Assembly (NCBI RefSeq): GCF_015689195.1
Contig: NZ_CP065044.1
Span: forward strand, 3,410,001 to 3,474,000
From: Pectobacterium aroidearum
Lineage (GTDB): Bacteria; Pseudomonadota; Gammaproteobacteria; Enterobacterales; Enterobacteriaceae
Length of the DNA stretch: 64,000 nt
Direction of reading: 5' to 3'
Shown: positions 55,745-64,000 of the stretch, one piece after another
Numbering within the stretch: position 1 is the first letter of the stretch
How the letters are laid out: each line of letters starts with the position of its first letter
Program-made: the position numbers and the translations under genes
The notes under the pieces: model-generated
Told to the model about the DNA's origin: nothing
Databases searched by the model: none
The model's input: only the letters and a program-made list of their open reading frames with translations

Positions 55745-57913
55745 CTACTTATCTGATTTATATTCGTATGAATAATAATCATAATTTCCGTAGCTATAGT
55801 AGCTAGCCGCACGTTTTACAATCGCATTCAGAATAACACCTTTGATTTCCGTACCATTCTGTTCAAAACGACGGATACTCACTTCAATTTCTTTCAGTGT
55901 ATTCACCTCAAAGCGAGCAACCAGAAGTGAAGTTCCAGCATGTCTGCTAATAACAGCAGCATCAGTTACAGCAAGAATTGGAGGTGTATCCAGCAACACA
56001 ATGTCGTAGTTCTTCGTAGCCCAATCGATGAATTGTGAGAAACGGCTATGCATTAACAATTCAGAAGGATTAGGTGGGATTTGTCCACGAGGGATAAAAT
56101 CCATATTTTCTACAGCCGTTTTACGAATACTTTTCTCTGTCGTAATTTGTCCTGACAGTATATCGGAAAGCCCGTCTGTACCCTGACATCCCATCAGCTC
56201 ATGGGCGTAGCCTTTGCGCATATCACAGTCGACGATGAGTACTCGTTGCCCTGACTGAGCGATAACGGCTCCGAGGTTCGCACTGACAAATGTTTTACCA
56301 ATCGCAGGGCTTGCACCAGAGATCATCAGCACATTGTTTGTGGCTTCCATCATAGCGAAATGCAGACTGGTGCGTAAACTTCTGATGGCTTCAATCGCGA
56401 GATCTGCGGGATTCCCAACGGCAAGCAATTCTGTTGACCGGACATTACCCTTTTTCCCTTTGCCTAATAGGGCCCTATCCTTCTTCTGCTGCCACTCAGA
56501 TAAAGGTACGCTGGCATAAACATTAATACCCAATTCTTCAAGTTGCTCAGGGCTTTCAAGTCCTTTATGTAGCAAAGTCTTAAGTATCACAAAGACCGCT
56601 GATATAACAATCCCAGCAATCATCGCCAGTAGAACTATCACTGTTTTTCTAGGTTTTACAGGCTTAATTTTAAGAGCAGCAGCGTCGATAACACGGACAT
56701 TACCGACCGTACTCGCTTTATTAATACTTAGCTCCTGCTGTTTATTTAGCAGTTGCATATAAACCTCTTGCCCTACATTTACATCACGCGTTAAGCGTAG
56801 GATTTCTTGCTGAGTTTTTGGCATAGATCCTACGCGTTTATTAATTTTTCCGCGTTCTTCTTCTAATGTCTTCCGCTTTTCCATCAAAGCACGATAAGCT
56901 GGATGTTCTTTAGTATAAAGCTTCGATATTTCAGCTTCTTTAAACGTCAACTCATTGAGCTGAGACTCAACTGCGACCATTGTTTCTAATACTGCTTTCG
57001 CTTCTAAAGTAAGATCGACAGATTCATTCTTCTGCCGATAACTATTTAATTTATTATCAGCCTCATCAAGTGTTAGTCGAACATTAGGGAGTTGTTCTTT
57101 AAGAAACTCCAAGCTTTTCCCTGCTTCTTCAGATTTACGCTCAACATTTTGTTGAAGATAGTTTTGGCTAATACTATTTAATATTTTATTGGTTAAATCA
57201 GGATCTTCACCTTGGTAACTTAATGCCAGCACACCAGTATCTTTTCCTTTATCAGCCACGGCTAAATCTTCTAAAATATTATTAACTGCGGTAATTTTAT
57301 TTAATTTCTTAACACGAAAAACAGTACCATTCTCGGCCTGAATATCGCTAACTAATATAGATAAATTATTTTGGTTCGTTAGCTGCCCTACCTTTCCTTC
57401 AACTTTTATAGCCCCACTAACATCGACCTCATAAGTGTTAGCATCAATAATACGCAACTCAAACCATTCATCTTTCCATGATGCAGGCACATCAAGCCGA
57501 GACACTGCAATTTTCTCAGGTTTATGTTCCATTAAACGAGCAAATCCTTTGCCAAAAACCGGAAAATATTTTTGTTGGACAACAACATCTAAAGATAAAT
57601 CACTGACCGTCTTACCAACGACCATACGAGATTTAATTAATTCTATTTCAGCCGCAGACTCAGGTTTTGTATCAGGTAGAACACTGGATATATCTTTTAA
57701 CAATGCATTACCTGTATTTTGTTCAACCTGAATTAAAGCATCAGACCTATAAATTGGAGTCGCAAACGTAGCATAAAGGATACCAATAATAGTAAAAATT
57801 GCAGTAACACCAATAATCAACCAACGATGATCCAGCAATGTTCCTAATAAACGACCTAAATCAATCTCATCCGAATTCGTTTCAGATGTTTTTACTGAAA
57901 TTTTCTCTGCCAT
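55745..57913 (-). CDS. wzc: Polysaccharide co-polymerase and tyrosine autokinase
   Basis: The 722-residue inner-membrane protein has a Wzz-type N-terminal domain, two membrane segments at about 32-52 and 430-450, and coiled coils between them. The C-terminal BY-kinase has Walker A GASPAIGKTFVSANLG near 535, Walker A' VLIVDCDMRKG and Walker B VLLDTPPI. The tail is tyrosine-rich (YYSYGNYDYYSYEYKSDK), the autophosphorylation cluster. Wzc controls chain length and works with Wza; Wzb dephosphorylates the tail. ATG 57913 follows AGGGAAACCC, 16 bases after wzb. Confidence 0.95.
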   Translation of the reverse strand: MAEKISVKTSETNSDEIDLGRLLGTLLDHRWLIIGVTAIFTIIGILYATFATPIYRSDALIQVEQNTGNALLKDISSVLPDTKPESAAEIELIKSRMVVGKTVSDLSLDVVVQQKYFPVFGKGFARLMEHKPEKIAVSRLDVPASWKDEWFELRIIDANTYEVDVSGAIKVEGKVGQLTNQNNLSILVSDIQAENGTVFRVKKLNKITAVNNILEDLAVADKGKDTGVLALSYQGEDPDLTNKILNSISQNYLQQNVERKSEEAGKSLEFLKEQLPNVRLTLDEADNKLNSYRQKNESVDLTLEAKAVLETMVAVESQLNELTFKEAEISKLYTKEHPAYRALMEKRKTLEEERGKINKRVGSMPKTQQEILRLTRDVNVGQEVYMQLLNKQQELSINKASTVGNVRVIDAAALKIKPVKPRKTVIVLLAMIAGIVISAVFVILKTLLHKGLESPEQLEELGINVYASVPLSEWQQKKDRALLGKGKKGNVRSTELLAVGNPADLAIEAIRSLRTSLHFAMMEATNNVLMISGASPAIGKTFVSANLGAVIAQSGQRVLIVDCDMRKGYAHELMGCQGTDGLSDILSGQITTEKSIRKTAVENMDFIPRGQIPPNPSELLMHSRFSQFIDWATKNYDIVLLDTPPILAVTDAAVISRHAGTSLLVARFEVNTLKEIEVSIRRFEQNGTEIKGVILNAIVKRAASYYSYGNYDYYSYEYKSDK

Positions 57914-57929
57914 GGGTTTCCCTGACTTG

Positions 57930-58364
57930 TTAACGGCTTAATACCTGCACCCATTTCTGGGCGGACTGCTCGAGTTGCAAGTAGACGAATTCAAATGCTT
58001 CACGACTTTTGCGGTATGGATCAGCAATCTCTTGCTGATTAAGCCAACGGCCAAACAGCATTGTTTTGCCTCGGACTTCTGGCGCAATGCGGCATACTCC
58101 ATCAATGTGTCCTTTCTCCATAACCAAAATAAGATCATATTGCCGACATAGCGCTGAAGTCAGTTGCTGCGCTTCATGACCATCAAGAGAAAGATTATGC
58201 TGGTTCGCCACATCTGCTGCGGTCGAGTCTGCGGGTTTTCCGACCAACGCGCCTAATCCGGCGGATGAAATTTTTTTAGTAGGAAATGCCTGCTTTAATA
58301 GTCGTTCTCCCGTAGGAGAACGGCAGATATTACCTACACAAACAACCAATATTGAATCAAACAT
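57930..58364 (-). CDS. wzb: Low-molecular-weight protein tyrosine phosphatase
   Basis: This 144-residue phosphatase has the catalytic loop CVGNICRSPTGE at residues 9-20 (CX5R) and the general-acid Asp in the distal IADPYRKS near 115. It removes phosphate from the Wzc tyrosine tail, and cycling between the two states is needed for polymer export. It lies eight bases after wza and 16 before wzc. Length is standard for Wzb/AmsI/EpsP. Confidence 0.95.
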   Translation of the reverse strand: MFDSILVVCVGNICRSPTGERLLKQAFPTKKISSAGLGALVGKPADSTAADVANQHNLSLDGHEAQQLTSALCRQYDLILVMEKGHIDGVCRIAPEVRGKTMLFGRWLNQQEIADPYRKSREAFEFVYLQLEQSAQKWVQVLSR

Positions 58365-58372
58365 AGTTATCT

Positions 58373-59509
58373 CTATGGCCAGGTGCGAACTCGCAGGCTC
58401 CCCTCACTTAAATCGTTAAACGCAGAGATCGTTGGTGCAAGTTGTGAGATCAAACGGTTCCAACGAACGATTGGTGCAGAAGTTACATAAACCACGTCAT
58501 AAGGTTGCAGTTGGAATTCAGCTCCCATCACAAGAGATGTCGCATCGGCGGCATTAAGCTGATAAATATCAGCCAATTTCGGCCCCTGAGTTCCTCTAAG
58601 CGGACGGATGACAAAGACGCCTGTCGCATCAGCCAATGTTTGATCCATACCTTCTGCGTTGCCTAACGCCTCTGTCAACGTCATGCCGCTGCGGTCCATC
58701 TTAAGCGTACTTTGCTTTTTGACTTCCCCCATTACAAACACTTTCAGATCGTCATTACGCGGTATATAGAGAATGTCGCCAGGATAAAGAAGATGGTTTT
58801 GAGACAGGTCGCCATTTTGCATTAACGCCTGAAGAGAAATTCGTTTCTCTTGACCGTTATGAGTAAGAACTATGTTGCGCCAGTCAGCATTTTCCGTCAG
58901 CCCGCCAGCACTATTGATGGCATCCAAAACAGTGAGAGGCACATTCGTGATCGGTTGCTGCCCTGATTTATCAACTTCGCCGGTTACATATGCTTTCTGA
59001 GAGCGGAACGCGGCAATGCTAACATCAACCTGTGGAGATTCAATATACGTTGCTAAACGGCCCATGACCTCATCACGAACTTCCGTCACCGTTTTGCCAG
59101 CGACTTTCACTTTACCAATATACGGGTAGAAAATTGTACCGTCGGAGTGCACCCAGTTCCCCGTATCAGCTGCGGTGCGGTATGTACCAGCGGGCGTCGT
59201 CAGTTCTGGATGATCCCATACCGTGACCATGATGACATCGCCAATGCCGATACGGTATTCATATTGCTGTAGTTCGCGTTCCAACGCAGGGTTAGTTTGT
59301 GCGATTAATGGCTTAACGCGCATTTTATCGATTAAATAAGGCGTAAGAGGATAAACATTCACTAACTTATCAATATTGAAATCAGCGTCTTGCTGCTCGA
59401 TAACCTCTTTACCACTAGTCGAAAGATGACTTCCGGGAATTATGGTACAGCCACTAAGAAAGGCTATAGACACGACTAATGGTGCCAATTTTAACTTGTG
59501 CTTTATCAT
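58373..59509 (-). CDS. wza: Outer-membrane polysaccharide export lipoprotein
   Basis: The 378-residue lipoprotein has a signal peptide ending in the lipobox FLSGC (Cys about 21), the PES domain ([20 protein letters not shown] near 85) and SLBB repeats ([28 protein letters not shown]). The C-terminal amphipathic helix ([19 protein letters not shown]) crosses the outer membrane. Wza octamers form the export channel and contact Wzc. The first ATG is used. It lies 123 bases after the wecA-like gene within the JUMPstart transcript. Confidence 0.95.
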   Translation of the reverse strand: MIKHKLKLAPLVVSIAFLSGCTIIPGSHLSTSGKEVIEQQDADFNIDKLVNVYPLTPYLIDKMRVKPLIAQTNPALERELQQYEYRIGIGDVIMVTVWDHPELTTPAGTYRTAADTGNWVHSDGTIFYPYIGKVKVAGKTVTEVRDEVMGRLATYIESPQVDVSIAAFRSQKAYVTGEVDKSGQQPITNVPLTVLDAINSAGGLTENADWRNIVLTHNGQEKRISLQALMQNGDLSQNHLLYPGDILYIPRNDDLKVFVMGEVKKQSTLKMDRSGMTLTEALGNAEGMDQTLADATGVFVIRPLRGTQGPKLADIYQLNAADATSLVMGAEFQLQPYDVVYVTSAPIVRWNRLISQLAPTISAFNDLSEGSLRVRTWP

Positions 59510-59632
59510 CCTGTTATTCCATCACTCTTAATTCAAAATTGCACAAATCCCTACAAAATATCAAATGATTATAGAGAATATTTATTCAACTGAACCCGCA
59601 GTCTAGCGTATAAAAAGTCGGTAATTTGTCGC

Positions 59633-60718
59633 TTAGCGACGCTGAACAGTACGGTTTGACAACTTAGCTACCAGCCCGTCGGAATTGGCTCGGCGTCCCC
59701 ACTGCACCGCCTTTCCTATACGCGGTATAAAATAGAAATAACCGGTAAACATTACAAAAAACAGGCCTAACATCATAGTCTGACTCACATGATGACGATC
59801 GCTGATGATCCCGATAACGGCAAACAGTAATGCCGCCAGCGTAATAATCATCAACGACTGCCGCGAAGTCAGCCCATAAGACATCAAGATATGGTGAAGA
59901 TGTCCCCTGTCGGCCTTAAACGGACTATCGCCTCTCAAAAACCGCCGTAGCGTGATAGCAACCATGTCCATCAAAGGGATCGCGATTAACCAAAGCGCCG
60001 TCACTGGATTCATTACCGCGCTTTCTCCCTGAGAAGCAAGAATCAGCAACCAAAGTACGGTAAATCCTATAACGGTGCTACCTGCATCCCCCATAAAAAC
60101 CTTAAATCTTTTTCCCAGAGGGATGCCGAGATTCAGGAAAAGATAAGGTAGCGTAGCCGCCATCATGCATAGGCTCCAGAGCCCAAGTTGGCGTTCTCCC
60201 CCTGAATAGAATAAAAAAAACAGTGAGCAAAATGCGATACAGGCCAGTGAGCCCAGTAAACCATCAATACCATCGATCATATTAAAGGCATTGATAGCCC
60301 CGCATACGGCAAACAATGTAATGACGTACCCGAATCCCCCTAAAAGCAGTTCATGACCAAACACCACGTCCCCTAATGATGAAAGGTATAACCCCGAGTA
60401 CATCATTAAACCACCCATTAACAGTTGAACAACGAACCGGGGAAAAACGGGGAGGTCAAAACGGTCATCAATCACACCGACAACCAATAGCAAGGTAGTG
60501 CAAATCATGTATAGGGAGAAATCAGGAAGCCAGTCAGAATGCAGCATAAATAAAACGCAGAGCGCGAGATAAATCGACACGCCCCCGACAAGAGGAACAT
60601 TTCCACGGTGCTTTTTACGTGCACATGGTTTATCCACCAATCCGACGTTGATTGCGACCTTTCTAACCAAGAACAGCGCGACGAATGCGCTTAAAAATAC
60701 AACGATGAAATCTTGCAT
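59633..60718 (-). CDS. WecA-like undecaprenyl-phosphate GlcNAc-1-phosphate transferase
   Basis: The 361-residue polytopic enzyme belongs to the WecA/MraY family. The motifs are HRGNVPLVGG near residue 40, VVGVIDDRFDLP near 91, INAFNMIDGIDGLLG near 155 and the HIH-type loop RGHLHHILM near 278. These are Mg2+- and UDP-sugar-binding elements of a functional transferase. It attaches GlcNAc-1-P (or a related sugar) to undecaprenyl phosphate and so could prime a polymer, as WecA does for enterobacterial common antigen. It is first in the locus behind JUMPstart. ATG 60718 was chosen because the longer GTG frame runs into the ops element. Confidence 0.9.
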   Translation of the reverse strand: MQDFIVVFLSAFVALFLVRKVAINVGLVDKPCARKKHRGNVPLVGGVSIYLALCVLFMLHSDWLPDFSLYMICTTLLLVVGVIDDRFDLPVFPRFVVQLLMGGLMMYSGLYLSSLGDVVFGHELLLGGFGYVITLFAVCGAINAFNMIDGIDGLLGSLACIAFCSLFFLFYSGGERQLGLWSLCMMAATLPYLFLNLGIPLGKRFKVFMGDAGSTVIGFTVLWLLILASQGESAVMNPVTALWLIAIPLMDMVAITLRRFLRGDSPFKADRGHLHHILMSYGLTSRQSLMIITLAALLFAVIGIISDRHHVSQTMMLGLFFVMFTGYFYFIPRIGKAVQWGRRANSDGLVAKLSNRTVQRR

Positions 60719-60758
60719 TTTTGCACCATCATCAACCGTTAAATATTCTGCATCAGAC

Positions 60759-60795
60759 ACGCTACCGCCCTTGGCTTATAGCAACCAATGCGCTG
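60759..60795 (-). promoter_or_regulatory. JUMPstart sequence with ops element
   Basis: The minus strand over these 37 bases matches the JUMPstart consensus found upstream of enterobacterial polysaccharide operons. Its end is the ops core GGCGGTAGCGT at 60769-60759. ops recruits the antiterminator RfaH to the paused polymerase and allows transcription of very long operons. It lies 41 bases before the wecA-like ATG and would serve the 22-kb minus-strand locus. Confidence 0.92.
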
Positions 60796-61458
60796 TCAAC
60801 AACGTACGGAACACCATCCTGTGGCAACATATCTGGCTCCGTAAGCCATCTGCTTTTATGTAAATACTTCATAAATTTGCTAGCTAACTGACATGGCTAA
60901 CAAAATATTTCTCATCAATAGATTTATTTATAAAAATATAGCTAAGTCTACAACGCCAATTTTCACCCCAATAGTATTGATGACGAAGTAAAGAGTACAA
61001 GGGTAAGATGTTCCAGGACGAGCTTTTCAGAATAAGACTACGCACTCGCCTCCCCTCATGCACCGCCAACCTAAGAGGCGTTTTTGCAGGAAGCTGTAAG
61101 ATGCGAATAAAAAATCATAGCAAAAACCCGCGCCTTCCTGTCGTAAAAATCCTGTTAAATAGGCTGGCATATTCTATGCGTTGTCTACCAACACTATCAA
61201 ACACTAACGCGACCTATCCCGCTCATAATTCTGAAAATCTTGCTTATTGCTGCTTTTTCACGCTGTTTTAAATAACTTGTCACACAACATTCATATAGGT
61301 TAACTGCCGTATAAAAGTGGGAGAAAGCGCGGGTAGACAGGCCGCCGACGCTCGTATCGGACTCGCCCAAAAAAGAATATCCCTGCAAATTCTGGTTCAT
61401 CTGTGTCTGCCCTGATACGCTATCGAGGTTATCTTCATTTAAAGGTGAAAAAATAGAT
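60796..61458. other. 663-bp gene-free region between JUMPstart and yegH
   Basis: The stretch should hold the promoter of the polysaccharide operon (minus) and that of yegH (plus), together with a long untranslated leader as usual for JUMPstart operons. I see no strong promoter or RcsAB box by eye. ORFs here (61008-61271, 60884-61069) lack ribosome-binding sites or family features and are not called. Confidence 0.6.
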
Positions 61459-63045
61459 ATGGAGTGGATCGCTGATCCAACAATATGGGCCGGGTTGGCC
61501 ACGCTGGTTGTCCTGGAGCTGGTTCTGGGCATTGATAACCTTATCTTCATCGCCATTCTGGCTGAGAAACTACCAAAAGAACAACGCGATAAAGCCAGAG
61601 TCGTCGGTCTATTGCTTGCCCTGATTATGCGCCTGTGTTTGCTGGCGTCTATTTCCTGGCTGGTATCGTTGACTACCCCCCTCTTCACGCTCCTTGGGCA
61701 CACATTCAGCGCTCGTGATGTCATCATGCTGGTTGGCGGGCTATTCCTGCTCTTTAAAGCCACCATGGAGCTCAACGAACGCCTCGAAGGGAAAGATGAG
61801 GAGCAGCAAGCCCAGCGTAAAGGAGCACGTTTCTGGCCGGTAGTGGCGCAGATCGTGGTACTGGATGCGATATTCTCACTGGATTCCGTGATTACAGCCG
61901 TCGGCATGACCGATCATCTGCTGGTAATGATGTCCGCTGTGACCATTGCCATCTTCCTGATGCTGCTGGCCAGCAAACCGCTGACCCGCTTTGTCGCTGA
62001 ACACCCAACCATCGTCATCCTGTGTCTCAGCTTCCTGTTGATGATTGGTTTCAGTCTGGTCGCGGATGCCTTTGGCTATCACATTCCTAAAGGTTATCTC
62101 TATGCTGCAATAGGCTTCTCAGTGCTGATTGAGATGTTTAATCAGGTTTCCATGTTTAACCGCCGACGCTTTCTTTCCTCTTCGGTTCCGCTACGTCAGC
62201 GTACCGCGGAAGTGGTTTTGCGTATTTTGCGCGGCAACCACGAAGAGGCTGAGCTGGACAATCAAACCTCGTCGATGATTGCAGACAACACCCGGGCGGG
62301 TCAGGAGGTGTTCAACCTTCAGGAACGCCGGATGATAAAACGGGTATTGGGACTGGCGCAGCGAACCATCAGCAGCATTATGACGTCTCGACATGATATC
62401 GAGCCGGTTGAGCTGGATATAACACAGGAAGCACTCGCTAAACTGCTAACGACCAATCAGCACTCGCGGCTCGTGGTAACCGACAGCAAAACCTCTGACG
62501 AGCCGTTGGGGATCGTATATGTTGCTGATTTACTACAACAGCAGTTGAACCGTGAGCCGTTTAATCTGCGAATTCTTATTCATCAGCCGCTGGTTTTCCC
62601 TGAGCAACTTTCGCTTTTGCAGGCTTTAGAACAGTTTAGAGAAGGAAGAACGCATTTTGCGTTCGTCGTTGATGAATTTGGTTCGATGGAAGGGATCGTC
62701 ACATTAAGTGACGTGATGGAAACCATTGCGGGTAACCTACCGCGCGAAGGAGAAGATCGCGATGCGCGCCACGGTATTCAGCAAAATGACGACGGCAGTT
62801 GGACCGCAAATGGCTATATTCCGCTGGAAGACCTGACGATGTATGTTCCGCTGATGCTGGATGAAAAGCGCGAATACTATACGTTGGCGGGGCTGTTGAT
62901 GGAGCACGCTCAGCGGGTTCCACAGGTGGGCGATACATTATCAATCGATCGCTATCAGTTCACTATCCTGGCGGTGGAAAGCCATCGAATCATGGAGGTT
63001 CGTATCACCCCAAACGACGAACCACAGACTGATTTTGAAGTGTAA
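61459..63045 (+). CDS. yegH: TerC-CBS-CorC integral membrane protein
   Basis: At 528 residues it has a TerC-type membrane domain with seven hydrophobic segments at about 1-235 ([37 protein letters not shown]). A pair of CBS domains lies at about 300-420 ([32 protein letters not shown]), and a CorC/HlyC transporter-associated domain ends it. The sequence is strikingly like E. coli YegH, which also borders the colanic acid wza locus. TerC-family proteins are implicated in metal handling; no specific function is known for YegH. A terminator follows. Confidence 0.93.
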   Translation: MEWIADPTIWAGLATLVVLELVLGIDNLIFIAILAEKLPKEQRDKARVVGLLLALIMRLCLLASISWLVSLTTPLFTLLGHTFSARDVIMLVGGLFLLFKATMELNERLEGKDEEQQAQRKGARFWPVVAQIVVLDAIFSLDSVITAVGMTDHLLVMMSAVTIAIFLMLLASKPLTRFVAEHPTIVILCLSFLLMIGFSLVADAFGYHIPKGYLYAAIGFSVLIEMFNQVSMFNRRRFLSSSVPLRQRTAEVVLRILRGNHEEAELDNQTSSMIADNTRAGQEVFNLQERRMIKRVLGLAQRTISSIMTSRHDIEPVELDITQEALAKLLTTNQHSRLVVTDSKTSDEPLGIVYVADLLQQQLNREPFNLRILIHQPLVFPEQLSLLQALEQFREGRTHFAFVVDEFGSMEGIVTLSDVMETIAGNLPREGEDRDARHGIQQNDDGSWTANGYIPLEDLTMYVPLMLDEKREYYTLAGLLMEHAQRVPQVGDTLSIDRYQFTILAVESHRIMEVRITPNDEPQTDFEV

Positions 63046-63076
63046 TAGCGGCGAAAAATAAAATACCGCGTTTATC

Positions 63077-63110
63077 AACAGCCCCTTTCTATTCGATTAG
63101 GGGCTGTTTT
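63077..63110. terminator. Bidirectional terminator between yegH and dcuC
   Basis: AACAGCCCCT (63077-63086) pairs with AGGGGCTGTT (63099-63108) around 12 bases, followed by TT on the plus strand, between convergent genes. Confidence 0.85.
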
Positions 63111-63121
63111 CTATTTATCTA

Positions 63122-64000
63122 TCAGGCAGGAACCATAATTTCTGTGGCAACAACCACCACAATCAGTCCAACCAGAACAGGAACCGATGTGCGCTTCACC
63201 ACCTCAAACGGTGATATTTTTGCCATCCCGGCAACAGCCACCACCACGCCGGATACCGGAGAAATGGTACGGCCCAAATTGGAAGCCTGAAGCATCGGAA
63301 TAGCCAGATAGGCAGGATTGATACCCATTTGCGACGCTAGCTTTGGAATCAGCTCAACAAACGCATAGAACGGGGCATTGCCCGAACCAGTCGTCATCGC
63401 TGCCAGCATCGTGATCGCAACCAGCACCAGCATAATCACCAACCCACCGCTGCCAAACGACTGCGCAAGGCCAATCAGGCCGCTGATAAAGCCAATAGTG
63501 CCCAGACCTTGAGCAAAAACACCGGCCGCGACCAGCAGAATGACCACGCTAGAGAAGGCATCGGCCATCCCGCGATAAGCGACGTCCAGTCCATCAAATA
63601 CTTTTTGCGCATTGAACGAGCGCACAAATTCCAGCACCGCGGCCAGCGCCATACAAATCACCAGCACGGTGATGATGTGGAGTTCCGGTCCCCATTTACC
63701 ATCAAAGACCAGTACTCCAATGATCGGCGTAAACGGCAGAATGGCGTAAAAACGCGGAGCATCTGTCTTGATTTCGCTGACGTCCAGAATCTCATGGCTG
63801 ACATTCGCTTTATTGTCCAGATGGCGCTGCCAGAAGAAATGTGCGACGGCCATGCACACGATCGCAATGATCGAAATAGGTAGCGTGGCCTTAAAGGCGA
63901 AATCCACTAATTTCATCTGCGATGCCTGGGCTGCCAACACCACATCACCTGAGGTCGGCGACAGGATCAGCGCCACAGGGGACGCACAGATTGCGGCAGC
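63122..64000 (-). CDS. dcuC: Anaerobic C4-dicarboxylate transporter DcuC, C-terminal part
   Basis: The frame is open to the right edge, so the start is outside the window; about 292 residues are visible. They match the second half of DcuC with successive membrane segments and ILSPTSGDVVLAAQAS, FYAILPFTPIIGVLVFDGKWGPE, TTGSGNAPFYAFVELIPKLA and ASNLGRTISPVSGVVVAVAGM. DcuC exports succinate in exchange for fumarate or malate during anaerobic growth. The C-terminus stops at MVPA, some residues earlier than the E. coli protein. The GTG at 63976 is internal. Confidence 0.94.
   Translation of the reverse strand, partial: AAAICASPVALILSPTSGDVVLAAQASQMKLVDFAFKATLPISIIAIVCMAVAHFFWQRHLDNKANVSHEILDVSEIKTDAPRFYAILPFTPIIGVLVFDGKWGPELHIITVLVICMALAAVLEFVRSFNAQKVFDGLDVAYRGMADAFSSVVILLVAAGVFAQGLGTIGFISGLIGLAQSFGSGGLVIMLVLVAITMLAAMTTGSGNAPFYAFVELIPKLASQMGINPAYLAIPMLQASNLGRTISPVSGVVVAVAGMAKISPFEVVKRTSVPVLVGLIVVVVATEIMVPA

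Noticed and set aside
61008-61271. 87-codon ORF upstream of yegH
   Set aside because: No ribosome-binding site and no recognisable pattern; lies in the JUMPstart leader and yegH promoter area.

Overview
The window looks like chromosome from a soft-rot enterobacterium, most likely Pectobacterium or a close relative. This is an inference from gene content: enterobacterial yjbEFGH, galF, gnd, yegH and dcuC, a JUMPstart-controlled wza-wzb-wzc polysaccharide locus, a large myo-inositol operon, beta-glucoside utilisation genes and a secreted chorismate mutase. No rRNA, tRNA, CRISPR array or intact insertion sequence was recognised. Both ends cut through genes: a BglG-type antiterminator on the left and dcuC on the right.

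Left part (0-4.8 kb): the end of a PRD antiterminator, a complete Fbp/Sfu-type ferric iron ABC importer (fbpABC) with a probable Fur site, and a ParDE toxin-antitoxin pair. From 4.9 to 20.6 kb is a complete myo-inositol catabolic region. On the minus strand it runs iolA, iolD, then iolG, a sugar ABC importer (binding protein, ATPase, permease), a second Gfo/Idh/MocA dehydrogenase, a kinase-aldolase fusion (iolC), iolE and iolB. A divergent RpiR-type regulator (iolR-like) and a small monooxygenase-fold protein follow. IolG oxidises inositol, IolE and IolD dehydrate and open the ring, IolB isomerises, IolC phosphorylates and (through its fused domain) cleaves, and IolA makes the acyl-CoA. A shared 16-bp palindrome (TGAAATGAATATTYCA) lies before iolA and in the iolG upstream region. 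iolD is bracketed by two inverted copies of a structured repeat of about 237 nt.

Middle (20.9-28.9 kb): an orphan periplasmic binding protein, a secreted protein of unknown function, a MASE2-GGDEF diguanylate cyclase, a bglA-like/antiterminator operon whose leader shows a CRP site, promoter, RAT and terminator in order, then a sedolisin-type (S53) protease and a secreted AroQ-gamma chorismate mutase.

Right part (29.3-64 kb): yjbEFGH (gfcABCD-like), gnd and galF adjacent to each other, rmlACD on the plus strand, and then a long minus-strand surface-polysaccharide locus that starts at a JUMPstart/ops element at 60.8 kb. Its transcription order is wecA-like, wza, wzb, wzc, wbaP, ddhD, ddhA, ddhB, ddhC, a sugar reductase, an RmlC-like epimerase, wzx, glycosyltransferases, wzy, more glycosyltransferases, manC and manB. 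The set predicts a Wzx/Wzy-dependent glycan built from hexose-1-P (WbaP), rhamnose, mannose and a 3,6-dideoxyhexose, probably ascarylose. The stretch 42.6-48.3 kb is strikingly AT-rich, as expected for a transferred, serotype-specific block. yegH and the start of dcuC close the window.
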